From Agapetus fuscipes (lineage: Eukaryota > Arthropoda > Insecta > Trichoptera > Glossosomatidae): a DNA stretch of 64,000 nucleotides. The stretch covers positions 3,658,001 to 3,722,000 of the forward strand of contig OX637363.1 of NCBI GenBank assembly GCA_951799405.1, written 5' to 3'. A model generated the notes under the pieces. The model did no database searches and was not told the DNA's origin. It saw nothing but the letters and a program-made list of their open reading frames with translations. Below, piece by piece: positions 1 through 9,867 of this stretch. Every line of letters starts with the position of its first letter. The first letter of the stretch is position 1. The position numbers and the translations under genes are program-made.

Positions 1-282
1 AGAGTCGATTAACCGAATCGAACCGCTACCTGCGCCTCGTCTGCTTCTGAAGCATTTCCACGTATGGGTCCTGCCTTGCGATGGTTTGAGTCTCAAGAAG
101 AAATCGAGCAATATCAGACATTTGTATTTGTATTATGTATTTCATAAAATTATGGGCATTTTAAAAAATGAATCTGTGTTTAAAAAAAATATATAATATG
201 TGGCCTAGTTTTTAAATTATAGCTCTTTTAAATTCGCGCATTTTCGATTTCCGGTATAAAAGGTATTTTTTTTAATATTATT

Positions 283-449
283 TTATTTATTTAATTGAAG
301 ATTTAAATCAAAACACTGTTTTGTATTTTCACGATTAAAATCAATTTGTTATTTAATTTACAAACGTTTTCGAAAAAAAAAAAAAAAACAGTGTTTTGTG
401 AAAATACAAAACAGTGTTCTGATTTAAATCTTCAATTAAATAAATAAAA
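283..449. repeat. Imperfect inverted repeat (foldback)
   Basis: Arms at about 283-333 and 399-449 are near-perfect reverse complements (both carry the ACACTGTTTTGTATTTTCAC core); a 16-A run lies in the spacer. It could fold into a hairpin of about 50 bp. No flanking duplication was found. 450-897 holds no recognisable element. Confidence 0.6.
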
Positions 450-897
450 TTATATTGAATATGAATTTTCACAGTGTTAATACACAAACAATTCAAAAAG
501 GTAATTTTTTTATTTAGGCGGATGTGACGTCCATGGATCTTCGGATCTATGGAGTGTACCGTTAGGCCTTCGAAGACCGACGGATCCATCTACGTCATTT
601 TAACGTCACAACGTGGCTTGCCGGCCGCGCTGCGTTTTGGCGGGATTCAAATTCTCTGCATTTTATTTTTGAAAATTATCAATGATATCTTTATTTTTAC
701 TCCTAAAAAAGTATACGGTTGTGATCCTTGAAATGTACTCTACACAACCATAGTATTTTAAACCATTTTCCATACCACAGCAATTACCCTATTGTGCTGT
801 GAATAAGAAGATAGGCCAAAAACTAAGGAATTTTATAAACGTAAAATTAGTACGAATATGCAAGATATTAGTAATTGTGTTCGGTTTGTCTGTGTCT

Positions 898-1140
898 ATA
901 TAATCTATAATCTAAGTTGCAAGGATATATTCATTCAAAGCTCTCAGATGTATGCCCACAAACAAACACGTAAAGTTCGCGCTTACAAATGCTGATTGTG
1001 TACTTACAAATAAAATCCAAACCTCAAATGAACGTAAGCCCTGCAACTCTTGCCGACATTCCCTGAAACAGGGGTTACATTGGCAAAGTGAACCATTTTT
1101 TACAGTATGAGTGGTCAGCCTCATACCAACCTATAAGTAA
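898..1140 (-). mobile_element. Fam-R 3' unit, near full length
   Basis: Complete minus-strand unit: tail form TATAATCTATAATCTAA at the low-coordinate end, CAACCTATAAGT at the other. 1141-1787 is anonymous AT-rich DNA in which I see no gene or repeat. Confidence 0.85.
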
Positions 1141-1787
1141 GTCTATTAAATCTCTAGAAATGAGTAGAAGCACGGGTAGGTACCTAATAATAATGTGTAT
1201 TTGTTCGAGATTAATTAAGATTTCGATCCAGCAAGGTGGTATCGGTATGTAGCAATTCTTCATGTTTTGAAAATGATCTTAAAAATCCGTGTAGATTAGG
1301 ACCAAGATCCCTTGGAAGGACAGATATAAATCAACCGTTGTACTGTCCAAATGTAGAACTTTGTCCGAACCGAAATTGAGAAATAGATTGTGTAAAATAA
1401 CATTTAATAATGCATTAAATAATGTTAACGTACCTACCATTGTCTATAGTGGTTTTTGCTGCTAACTTTATGTCAGTATTTTTGACAACTGCTTCCTGTT
1501 CCGTCTCTCTTCACTCAAACTTTGTGCAAGCAACATGTCCGCCTGAGTTCATCCAATTTAATAAATGTAACCCAGTGTTAATATTGACTTAATGTGTTAA
1601 CCAAATATTATGTACAATAGCAAATCAGTGTTACAGACATTATTTGAATGATTCTAACAATATATCTTTTTATCTGTAGATTGTTACATACAATTCAGTT
1701 CAACCAAATAACTAAGGAATCACGTATGTACAGCAATTAACGTGTAAATTGACAATAGTCCAAAATCCCATTTGGAGGTTGATCAGT

Positions 1788-2125
1788 CCGGTTGATAGCT
1801 CAGTTGGTAGAGTGCTTGCATTCTACCCCGTAAGCTCGGGTTCGAATCCCACCGAGGAGGGTGTCAGAAATGATTTCCTATTTCGGTGTGTATTTCAAAC
1901 CCCATAATATAAATACCGGCGAGGTTTACTCAGCCTTCACAATAAATGAGTACCAGCCCCCTCGGGAGCTGGGAAATTCCCACTTCAACTGAAGTGGTTG
2001 GCGTAAGGCCGGCCCCCTTACCTGTAAAAATAAATAGGTTCAACTCGCCACATGCGACCCCTTCGGGGATAACGCGGCAAGAAGTTACACTATATGTGTA
2101 GCTTAGTTGCGTTAGTTGCGTTGCG
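1788..2125 (+). mobile_element. SINE S2, full-length reference copy
   Basis: tRNA-derived SINE. The head has a pol III A box (TAGCTCAGTTGG, 1798-1809) and B box (GGTTCGAATCC, about 1840). A body of about 250 bp follows, with the conserved stretches GGTGTCAGAAATGATTTCC and CTCAGCCTTCAC, and a 3' tail of TTGCG-type 5-mers ending at 2125. A tRNA-like head, a fixed body and a short-repeat tail are the SINE hallmarks; such elements are transcribed by pol III and mobilised by a LINE. Which LINE serves S2 is not visible here. This is the reference for the other S2 entries. Confidence 0.85.
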
Positions 2126-2290
2126 AGGAACAAATGCACTTGGTAATTTTTCCCGTGTGAATCCGATGTATTCAAACCCGATAAGTGTTGAATAAGAAAT
2201 TTAATCAAAGTAAAGTGCAATTGGCAAGACACGAGCAATACAATTAGTTTATTTGTTATTTAAAAGTATTCAGGATAGGCCGTTAGCTAA

Positions 2291-2451
2291 TTGATGGGTG
2301 CGAGGCTGACCACACATACTTAAAAAAAAGGTTGTGCAAATGGTGTGATTATTTCAGGGATTTACGGCAAGAGTTGTTTTGTGAGTTTACTACACGTGTT
2401 GGTTTGTGGGCATACATCTGAGAGCTTTAAATAAATATATCCTTGCAACAA
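2291..2451 (+). mobile_element. Fam-R 3' unit, degenerate, internally deleted
   Basis: Starts at the GAGGCTGACCAC block and ends CCTTGCAAC without a GATTA tail. The middle third is shortened and diverged. S3 begins immediately after it. Confidence 0.6.
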
Positions 2452-2452
2452 G

Positions 2453-2656
2453 TCGGTGCTATGGCCGCGGGGATCAAGACAGGTTATTTGGAACCGGATA
2501 ACGCTGGTTCGAATCCAGCGACGATAACTTCGACCCTGGTTCAACAGATGCCGTTGCATGCACACAAGCTTCTGCTTTCGCATGAAGACAACTGGCCAGG
2601 CAAAATAGGTTGGTGGATTGCATTCCTTTCCATAAATCTATTAAAAAAAAAAAAAA
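2453..2656 (+). mobile_element. SINE S3 with poly-A end
   Basis: tRNA-like head with GCTATGGCCG (A-box region) and GGTTCGAATCC (B box), then a body ending in CAAAATAGGTTGGTGGATTGCATTCC and a 12-16 A run. The sequence between head and tail is shorter than in the 12.7-kb copy, so this copy has an internal deletion or belongs to another subfamily. Confidence 0.65.
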
Positions 2657-2699
2657 CTTAGATTATAGATTATTATAGTTGCAAAAGATTGATAAAACG

Positions 2700-2866
2700 C
2701 TACTTAGCATAACTTCTTGCCGAAGGCGAGCGGAACCTAATTATTTTTATTTGTGTTTGAAAGAAACACCGAAATAGGAAATCATTTCTGACACCCTCGG
2801 TGCGGTTCGAACCCGAGCTCTCGGCGTGGAATGCAAGCACTCTACCAACTGAGCTATCTACCGAAG
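2700..2866 (-). mobile_element. SINE S2, internally deleted
   Basis: Head (GAGCTATCTACCG, reverse) and the first part of the body are clear. About 100 bp of the body is missing before the CTTCTTGCC motif near the 3' end. Confidence 0.75.
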
Positions 2867-3109
2867 TAGGTTATGGTATGTTTAGAAGAAAAATCCGAGA
2901 TGTTTTCAACCGTCTCAGTGTTTTCACTTTTTTTATTTCACTGTAAAACTTTTTGATTAGTCATGAAAATAAAACCACATCTTGTAAATGCTTTTTTGAG
3001 GATTGCGTCTTATTTTGAAAATACACATGCGGCAAGTGTAAATCCGAATTAGTAACACGCGTTTGCTTGTGAGCATGCATTGAATTGTGATCGTAAATGT
3101 GTAGGTACA

Positions 3110-3570
3110 TCCTCTCACCACACACAAGAAATTAGTCTCTTTTTGGTGAGGTATAGTAACTGTAACTCTGTCGCCATTCTGCAAGGAGTGGCCAGAGCCT
3201 CTGCAGAGCTGCCTCCATTTTTTCCTATCCTGACATACTTCTTTTTCATTCATATCCATCACCTTTTCATGCGTTTTCTTCTTTTGCGCTCACTTTGTAT
3301 ATCCCATTTTTTCACAATCTCCTCGTTCTGATCACTCCATACTTTTCTCGGTCGTCCCTTCCCTCTTTTTCCTTTCACACTTTCTTTGTATACATACTTT
3401 GTCAGTCTATCATCATTTATTCTTTCCACATGCCCAAACCATCTCATCACATTCTTGTGTACCTTAACTTTCACATCCTCTTTCAAATAACATTCTTTTT
3501 TTACATTCATTCCTAACTCTATCCCTCAGAGTTTTTCCTGTCATGCTTCTCAAATGCTTCATTTCCACCG
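3110..3570 (-). pseudogene. LINE ORF2 C-terminal fragment (Fam-B), broken
   Basis: Minus-strand translation gives the C-terminal RT region seen in many insect LINEs: LRSMTGKTLRDRVRNE, then RWFGHVERINDDRL, then GRGRPRKVW-like GKGRPRKVW, ending KKWRQLCRGSGH. The first and second blocks are in different frames, so at least one frameshift is present. The 3' side carries a GTTACAGTA-type repeat, as in the plus-strand copy at 14647-14813. It is a dead 5'-truncated retrotransposon end; the RT catalytic domain is absent. RTE-like affiliation is inferred from the RW(Y/F)GHV and GRPR motifs. Confidence 0.7.
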
Positions 3571-4101
3571 TACGTTACAAAAATATAATCAAATAATGTA
3601 ACAGATTTAAGGAAAAAAATGTATTTCAAATTAATAAACACAAAACTTAATATCATTGTATATTAGATAATAAATTGTAAACACTGCTTGGTTTTTTCTT
3701 TTAATTAATGAAATGCAAAACGTACGAATTTCGGAACATTCGAAAACTGAAATCACGTTGTTTTTTTGAGTTATTGTTCATTTTGGAATATTTCAGCATT
3801 TATTAATAATGAATTAATGAAAGGATTTAATAATAAATAATAGGAATTGTTGATTTTTGCTTCAATTTTGGCGTGCTGGCATTTCGTTGTTTATTTGCAT
3901 TCATATTGAAGTTAACTGCTTTTGAATTTACATTGCAAACACCGCGTCACATTTCAAAACCACCCAGGAGAGTTTTTATTGTTGTAAATGAAGAAAAAAA
4001 AATATATTGCAATTTACCTATTTCGCTTGGTCAGAAATAGGTACTGACATAATATATTTTTATGTTATGGAAATTTTAATTAATAATAGACTTGATAGAC
4101 A
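3571..4101. other. Anonymous AT-rich stretch
   Basis: No repeat family, exon or RNA gene recognised. Composition is strongly AT with several homopolymer runs. Confidence 0.5.
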
Positions 4102-4284
4102 TTCCTTGACTTATAGGTTGGTATGAGGCTGACCACCCATAATGTAAAAAATAGTTAACTTTGCTAATGTCACTCATGTTTCAGGAAAGGTCGGAAAGAG
4201 TTGCAGGGCTTGCGTTCATTTGAGATTGTTTTTTTTATGTTGTAAGTCCACATGCGGAATGTGAAAGCGCAAACTTATACGTGT
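4102..4284 (+). mobile_element. Fam-R 3' unit, 3'-truncated
   Basis: Begins exactly at TTCCTTGACTTATAGG and stops within the TACGTGTCT block; the GATTA tail is absent. This is unusual, because most incomplete copies lose the other end. Confidence 0.75.
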
Positions 4285-4287
4285 CTA

Positions 4288-4360
4288 ATGTCAGTCCTCA
4301 CGGCTATAATCTTTCAGTGATTTCTGAGCCTCATTTGCTTTGTGTAAACACTTTTTCACA
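4288..4360 (-). repeat. Partial duplicate of the 4566-4625 segment
   Basis: TCTTTCAGTGATTTCTGAG and the flanking CACGG.TATAA and TTTGCTTTGTGTAA.CAC blocks occur here and again at 4566-4625. The minus-strand reading frame found in the second copy is broken here by stops. Confidence 0.6.
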
Positions 4361-4437
4361 CTTTCATACATTTCGTGACCGGTTTCGGACAGAAACTAAA
4401 CAGTGTAAAAAAGGGTAAATGATCTTTTGAAATTTAT

Positions 4438-4500
4438 TGTTACAAACTTTGAGTACCTACGTGCGCCTGTACAGGTACTCTCAGTAGTAGCATCTCGACA
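4438..4500 (+). mobile_element. LTR-G 5' fragment
   Basis: TGTTACAAACTTTGAGTACC followed by TACGTGCGCCTGTA matches the start of the LTR-G copy at 58797. The rest of the LTR is absent. Confidence 0.45.
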
Positions 4501-4530
4501 TATGTTAAGACGTTCAGAATCACTTTACAT

Positions 4531-4795
4531 TTTTGTTTGTTAATTTAAAATCCTCGAGCCCTAAACCCTCACGGCCATAATCTTTCAGTGATTTCTGAGC
4601 CTCCTTTGCTTTGTGTAAGCACTTGGGAAAGTGTAGCTTCACGGGAGGGCCTTCTGCCACTCGCATCTCACATAACTTTTGCATGCGAGTCCTGTGACAC
4701 ATCCCCAGATGGGATGGATATACAGGGCGTGGGTCAGTGGAGGGGAGACTGACCCTGAGAGAAGGTGTTGTGTCTGATGTGGGATTGCATCTAAT
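4531..4795 (-). CDS. Possible host exon, unknown protein
   Basis: An open minus-strand frame of about 85 codons runs from an acceptor-like TTCATATTAG (about 4795) to a stop near 4520. It has balanced codon use and is less AT-rich than its surroundings. Segments such as MCHRTRMQKLCEMRV and PPVKLHFPKCLHKAKEA resemble no family I know. A GTAAGT sits just upstream in the intron-like sequence. It could be a terminal exon of a host gene or a captured gene fragment; the partial, stop-containing duplicate at 4288-4360 favours duplication of a real exon. Low confidence. Confidence 0.25.
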
Positions 4796-4914
4796 ATGAA
4801 TCTTAAATGTAGTATACTTACATGTAAACTTGTTGATTGACGAAAAAATATCTCAGCTTTGGACTTACCTGAAACAAATAGAAAACATAAATAATTAGAA
4901 ATTGAAAACAAGAA

Positions 4915-5238
4915 GTGTAAGTTTGCGCCATTGGAGGAGCAGAAACTAATTTACTGCATTGATACATAGTATCTACCTTATGTCTCAGTCCTGTCAAACT
5001 TTGCAGTTGTGTAGTCATACAAAACATGTTTTCACGTGTCAATTTTATGTTTTCTTGCTCTTGTTTGTTTTGACACCCAATCAAAACACATTGCTCTAAT
5101 GCTTAAAATAATACATTTTTCCTTTAAAATTCGTCAATTTTATCGATCACAAGATTTATACCGCATGCATCTACATATTATGTTCAGACTGCTCCGGGCA
5201 TAGTACGCACGCGGCAATGCTGCTAATTTCATGGGAGT
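4915..5238. repeat. Repeat D, copy 1
   Basis: Shares long blocks with 20722-21190 and 44318-44530: GTCTCAGTCCTGTCAAAC, CAAAACATGTTTTCACGTG, AATTCGTCAATTTTATCGAT and GCACGCGGCAATGCTGC. No termini, tails or coding potential identified, so its class is unknown. Here and at 20.7 kb it sits just 5' (minus sense) of a candidate exon. Confidence 0.6.
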
Positions 5239-5532
5239 TAAATATTTATTTTATTTTAATTCTTACGAGTTGCTTCAGGTGCTTTTGAGTTCACTCTTCT
5301 GCATGAATATAAAACAACTCCTGGGACGGAAATTTTATTAAAAAATATGAAATTTCTTCTCATATCCGTACGAGTGTACGGTAGAGTGGATGACTGAGGG
5401 CAACTCGTGTTTTTCTTATGTAAATTTGTACGAGAATAAATGAAACTGTAATTTTGACTCTTACGTCTTTTGGATTCAACGAAAAGGATAAAAAAAAATG
5501 TATTCGTACTTTTATGTACCTACACATGTTGT

Positions 5533-5769
5533 CAGGGGCGTGCATCCCATATAGGCACATGCGCCTAATAGGTAGGCAATTTATAGTAAAACACGAATTG
5601 AAGCTTGATATCGAGATTTTAAAATTCTAAATTTAAAGGAATTTATAGAATTCTAATAAAAAAATTAAAATTATAATATTAAAGGAATTTAAAAGAAAGC
5701 TATTTTAAAGGAATGGGAAGACAATATTTATTCTGAAATATATTTGCGTATACCCTATGCACGCGCCTG
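5533..5769. mobile_element. hAT-b MITE with 8-bp target duplication
   Basis: Terminal inverted repeats CAGGGGCGTGCAT (5533) and ATGCACGCGCCTG (5769) bound 237 bp of AT-rich, non-coding DNA. A perfect 8-bp direct repeat CATGTTGT flanks it (5525-5532 and 5770-5777). An 8-bp duplication with CAGNG-type termini is the signature of hAT transposons. With no transposase inside, it must have been moved in trans. Confidence 0.85.
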
Positions 5770-5854
5770 CATGTTGTATATAAAAATGGATTTCAATTTT
5801 TAAAAGTAATATTGCTATACACTGAGTTTTATGTCTGCCCCTATTTATTTATTT

Positions 5855-5946
5855 TAAATAGATTTGTGTAGAGGAATACAATTCACCAACCTATTCTGCC
5901 TGACCAACAACAGGTATTAATATCATCAATTAATAATTCATTTTTG
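5855..5946 (-). mobile_element. SINE S3, 3' part only
   Basis: Matches the last 90 bp of the 12.7-kb S3 (AATTCACCAACCTATT, AATTAATAATTCATTTTTG). The tRNA-like head is missing. Confidence 0.65.
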
Positions 5947-6089
5947 TTTATATTCTAAAATCTAATCTAATCTTAGTTCAACAGGTCAACTAATAATTTG
6001 TTTTTTTAAGAAGCCTAGGTACAAAGATTGTGACGTTTGTCCGCCGAAAAAAAATCAATTGATCGATGCATGACGTCCATTTGCCGAGT

Positions 6090-6345
6090 CTAATCTTATC
6101 TAATCTAAGTTGCAAAGATACGTTACATTGAGGATTCACATTATATGCATTTACATAAGCACACACGTACAAGTTCGCGCTTGCACATGCCGCATGTGAA
6201 CCCACAACGTAAAAACCCAAATCTCAAATGTACATCACCCTGCAGCTCTTACCATCCTTCCCGGAAACAGGAGTGACATTGGCTAAGTGAACCTTTTTTT
6301 AACAGTATGGTTGATCAGCCGCATATCAACCTATAAGTCAAGGAA
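6090..6345 (-). mobile_element. Fam-R 3' unit, full length
   Basis: TCTAATCTTATCTAATCTAAG tail form at 6090, ends ACCTATAAGTCAAGGAA at 6345. 6346-6693 shows no recognisable feature. Confidence 0.85.
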
Positions 6346-6727
6346 CAAGTAAGCAGGTAACATTCAGAATTTTTTAAACAAATTCGTAATGCAAAATTTC
6401 AGTTCGATTTGATCGCGAGCGGGTATCCGACTGTTTCTGCAATATTAAATAACACTATTTCGCATATTCTTTCATGAGCGGTGGCGTTCGCGAAATATCG
6501 TGTCGTAAATCCTTTGTAATATTCAAAATGGCGATGAAAGCCGTAAATTCCCATCCAATAAAATATTGTGAATCGATGTGTGATTTCAGCGGACGCCATT
6601 TATTTATTCGGACGAGAAATAACTACGTACATACTTCATTCCATTCTTTTTTAATCGTTTGGATTTTATTTATATGGGTCTATGAGAAAAGGATTATCAG
6701 GGAGGCGCGTGCATAGGATATAGGCAA

Positions 6728-7188
6728 ATCTATAATCTCTAAAATCTATAATCTAAGTTGCAGAGATATATTAAAATTTAAGGCTCTCAAATGCATGCCC
6801 ACAAACAAACACGTGTATTTCTAAATCTAAGCTGCAAAGATATGTATCATTTGAGATTCATATTAAATGCATTCCCACAAGCGGACACGCATAATTTCGC
6901 GCTCACACATGCCGCATGTGAACCTACAGTATAAAAACCCAATCTCAAATGAGCATAAGCCCTGCCCTGCAACTCGTGCCGACCTTCCCTGAAACAGGGG
7001 TCCCATTGGCAAAATGAACCATTTTTTACAGTATGGGTGGTCAGCCTCATACCAACCTACAAGTCAAGGAATGTAGTTCGTGCTTACAAATGCTGAATGT
7101 GTACTTACAAATAAAATCCAAAGCTCAAATGAACATAAGCCCTAAAACTTTTGCCGACCTTCCCTGACACAGGGGTGACATTTCAGAA
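6728..7188 (-). mobile_element. Fam-R 3' unit split by another R unit
   Basis: Outer copy: 6728-6820 and 7071-7188 are the two parts of one minus-strand unit, broken at ACACGTGTA | GTTCG. The inner copy occupies 6821-7070, with TGTA repeated at both junctions as a likely short target duplication. The outer copy stops inside the unit at GACATT. Confidence 0.75.
6821..7070 (-). mobile_element. Fam-R 3' unit nested in an older R unit
   Basis: Near-complete unit (AAATCTAAGCTGCAAAG to AAGTCAAGGA). It belongs to the AAGCTGCAAAGATAT sequence subtype, which differs from the TTGCAAGGATATATTCA subtype of the copy it interrupts, so the two subtypes amplified at different times. Confidence 0.8.
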
Positions 7189-7550
7189 TAAATATTCTCT
7201 CACATTCCTTTAAAATATCTCATTTGAAATTGACTGAAGTGGTAACGATGGCTCCAATCAAATTAAATTTTTGAATTTTAAATCTTAATATCAAGCATAA
7301 ATGCGTTTTCAACCATATATTCCCTACCTGTTAGGCTCATGTGCCTGTATGGAATGCAAGCCCCTGTTATCAGGGTTATTCATAACAAATTTCATACATA
7401 GCTGATCCATAGATCATCGTTTTATTGTACTGAAATTCAGGTTACGTGGCGTTTGAGCCATGGATTTGCTGCGTGTGAATAACACAGTATGAGTTAATGA
7501 AATGAAAGGAACACGCAAAGACTGAAAAATATAGGATAATATGCTGGGCT

Positions 7551-7642
7551 ATAAGCGCTTTGGCCGAGCGGCTCAGAACGGAAATCTAGACTAGGGTATT
7601 TGAAATAAATAACGCTGCTTCGATTCCCGTCCAGATATTCGA
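7551..7642 (+). mobile_element. tRNA-like S3-type head, solitary
   Basis: GCTTTGGCCGAGCGG (A-box region) and GCTTCGATTCCCG (B box) are spaced as in a class II tRNA such as Leu or Ser. The acceptor arms do not pair and the anticodon region is replaced by a diverged AT stretch. A SINE head or tRNA pseudogene is likelier than a working tRNA gene. Confidence 0.5.
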
Positions 7643-8377
7643 TGGAACTTTGAACATGGTACAAAAGATGTCAGTGGGTTATTCATTCAAAATTATTAAA
7701 AAAAATGTTTCTGATCAATCATTTACACATCAAATATTCAACTGTGTAACTTCATTTAATAAAAATCCAAGTGTTCTCAATATCATAATTGTTTTATTCC
7801 CATTTCCAAAAATAATCACGTCAGGGTCACCACTTTTGAGGAGTGATTCTGATTTCATCGACCGTTACAACCCCATATGACAACCAAATGGCTTTAAATT
7901 TTTCAAAACTTTCTGTATTGTTTTTACAAGTTTATATTTTTGTAAGTGCTCGTAAGGGCTTTGGTGGTAAGGCTGTAAAGTGATAGCGACAAGTAAACAT
8001 AAAAGTAAGAAAATTGCACCTGACGCTGAAGTTCTAGGTGTCAGAAGACCATGAACTAAGTCCTGGAGGATGATAATGGGACTGAAAGGTGCTATTTTTA
8101 ACCCGTACACTGCGTGGGATTCTATTTTCCGTGATATTATGCGGTACATGGGGATGTCCCTTGGCTGGCTCGTCCTCTAATTCATCTTTATAGCCGGTGA
8201 AGACTTTTTGTTAGGATTTATAACACAGGGGAATAGAAACGACGCGCGACACGGAGGCTGACCGAAAAGTTTGTGACAAGATATTTGCACAGTTATTTTA
8301 GTTCCACTCGAAATGATTTGTACCCGCTCCGGTGTTTCTTTCAAAACCGAAATAAAAATACCGTCAAGGCTTACCAA
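7643..8377. other. Unassigned stretch
   Basis: Contains open frames of 76 and 94 codons on opposite strands, neither with a recognisable domain or splice context. GATCTTGTAAG-like fragments shared with the 32.8-kb inverted repeat are too short to classify. Confidence 0.4.
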
Positions 8378-8686
8378 GACCGGTCCGTAGTTCAGTGGCA
8401 ACACTTCGGACTCGTAAATGGAAGGTTGTGTGTTCGAGTCCCGGCGGAGCACAAAAAGTATGCCATTCATATTTTCAAATTCGCTCTTCGCTGGGTGAAA
8501 AATTCATAAACCTTTACCAAAGACCGGCCACTAAAGGTCCATCCAGCCTAACAGCAACTGGGTCTTGAGTGAGTATTGGCGCATTGTAGCGACGACCAAA
8601 CTCGCAAACGCCTCTGCGGCACTACACCAAGTGTCATAGACCCCTAGAGTCTCTGAAATCTGGGGAGTCTCTCGCACAGGTAGGAT
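8378..8686 (+). mobile_element. SINE S1, full length, tail type b
   Basis: tRNA-derived SINE. A box TAGTTCAGTGG (8388-8398) and a B-box variant GTGTTCGAGTCCC, then the conserved body (CTCTTCGCTGGGTGAAAAA, CCATCCAGCC.AACAGCAACTGGGTC, TTGTAGCGACGACC). Tail type b is a roughly 75-bp end, CCTCTGCGGCACTAC...GTCATAGACCCCTAG...CGCACAGG, that matches the 3' end of LINE Fam-P at 55580-55660. Shared 3' ends are how many SINEs are recognised by their partner reverse transcriptase, so Fam-P is the likely partner. Other S1 copies carry an unrelated tail a (see 22392). Confidence 0.85.
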
Positions 8687-8737
8687 ATAAATAGGAATAA
8701 TTATTTTAGGTACCTAGGTTAAAGGAATCATCTAAAT

Positions 8738-9078
8738 TATGTACTCGAAGTAACTGAAAATCATAATCACTATGTACCTACTCGAAGCTTTTGGAGCGTT
8801 CGAGAGGGTTCTAGCAAATTGCCTTCTAGAGACTACTGTCTTTAGGAGCATAAAAGGCGCAAGTCGCCTGCAGGTGAGGCAGTCGAGATACGTCGCTCTG
8901 ATTGTGAACAAGAAAGACAGTGTAAGTGAACCATCTGTGAAATAAATGTGAGTTGCGTAAGAATTTTAAAAGTGTAAAAATAAATATAAATTGTTAAATG
9001 AATTGAAGTGTTAAATAAATATCCATGAAAGTAGACCAGTTTTGTTAATTAAAGGATTTTTGAACCCTAAATACACAA
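8738..9078 (+). mobile_element. Possible solo LTR
   Basis: Begins TGTACTCGAAG and ends AATACACAACA. Inside are a TATA-like GCATAAAAGGCGC (about 8850) and an AATAAA-rich 3' half, the layout of an insect LTR. No coding DNA flanks it and no convincing target duplication was found, so this rests on structure alone. Confidence 0.35.
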
Positions 9079-9109
9079 CAGTACTTTAGAAGTTCAATCA
9101 GCATTTCTT

Positions 9110-9350
9110 CATAATTATTTTTTTTATTTTATTTTTATTTTATTCAGGAAAAAAACAACAAATTTCTTCGGATAATTACAATAAATCAGTAGATTAATAA
9201 AGAATTGAAAAAATTGTCTCTACATTTTCCGTTAATAACAATAACAATAAAATTAATAATAATAATAACAATAACAAAATCAATGAATCATCAAAAAGCA
9301 ATTGATACTTTCATAATTAAAAAAATATCAACATACAGGCACACATACAC
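9110..9350. repeat. Low-complexity AT tract and AAT/AAC microsatellite
   Basis: TTTTATTTTATTTTTATTTT runs at 9120-9144 and AATAACAATAATAACAA-type repeats at 9235-9280. No gene. Confidence 0.7.
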
Positions 9351-9424
9351 ACCTCCATACATCCACACATCATGAGCACATTTAATTAACTACGTGTTTA
9401 AACAATTAAATATTAATATCATAC

Positions 9425-9862
9425 ATGACTCTGGAGGAAATGAAAGAAGTATGCAAGGATAGAAAGAAATGGCGGTTGATCTGTGATGTTGGCGGCTAGG
9501 GTTTGTTAAAGTGAAATTGGTTTTATGATTTAGTTTTTTATGTCCATGTATATATTGTCATTTTCATTCTTTGATTTAAAAAATGTAATTTGTCATGTAT
9601 GTTCCTTGACTTATAGGTTGTTATGCGGCTGACCACCCACAATATAAAAATCAGTTCACTTTGCCAATGTCACCCCTGTTTCAGGGAAGGACGGCAAGAG
9701 TTGCAAGGCTTATGTTCATTTGAGATTGGGTTTTTATATTGTAGGTCCACATGCGGCATGTGTTAGCGCGAAATTATACATATCTGCTTGTGGGAATGCA
9801 TTTAGTGTAAATCTTAAATGATGTGTATCTTTGCAGCTTAGATTAGATTAGATTAGATTAGA
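9425..9862 (+). mobile_element. Fam-R LINE 3' end: coding tail plus 3' unit (reference)
   Basis: The first 75 bp (9425-9499) is an open frame ending MKEVCKDRKKWRL-type residues, then ICDVGG and TAG. In longer copies (13.4 kb) it follows a GRGRPRK motif typical of the LINE RT C-terminus. After a roughly 100-bp AT-rich spacer comes the R unit (9602-9862): TTCCTTGACTTATAGG, GGCTGACCACCC, GTTCACTTTGCCAATGTCAC, CCTGTTTCAGGGAAGG, CATGCGGCATGTG, then the tail (GATTA)n. The R unit is therefore the 3' terminus of an RTE-like LINE. About fifty copies lie in this window, most starting at the same 5' base without the coding part. The tail meets the 3' end of minus-strand Fam-F at 9863. Confidence 0.8.
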
Positions 9863-9867
9863 TACAT

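Larger units (their letters stand above)
6702..7367. mobile_element. hAT-b MITE, interrupted, 8-bp target duplication
   Basis: Left end GAGGCGCGTGCATAGG and right end (reverse complement) CAGGGGCTTGCATTCC match hAT-b. A perfect 8-bp duplication TTATCAGG flanks it (6694-6701, 7368-7375). Two nested Fam-R units (6728-7188) lie inside, so the MITE insertion is older than both. Confidence 0.8.

Noticed and set aside
1798..1860. tRNA genes at the many A-box/B-box sites (1.8, 2.5, 7.6, 8.4, 12.9, 22.4, 33.0, 36.5, 62.1 kb and others)
   Set aside because: Each is followed by a constant SINE body, the acceptor arms do not pair, and the anticodon loops are not tRNA-like. They are SINE heads.
9835..9862. 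Telomeric repeat (insect TTAGG)
   Set aside because: The unit is GATTA, not TTAGG, and is always the tail of a LINE 3' unit.
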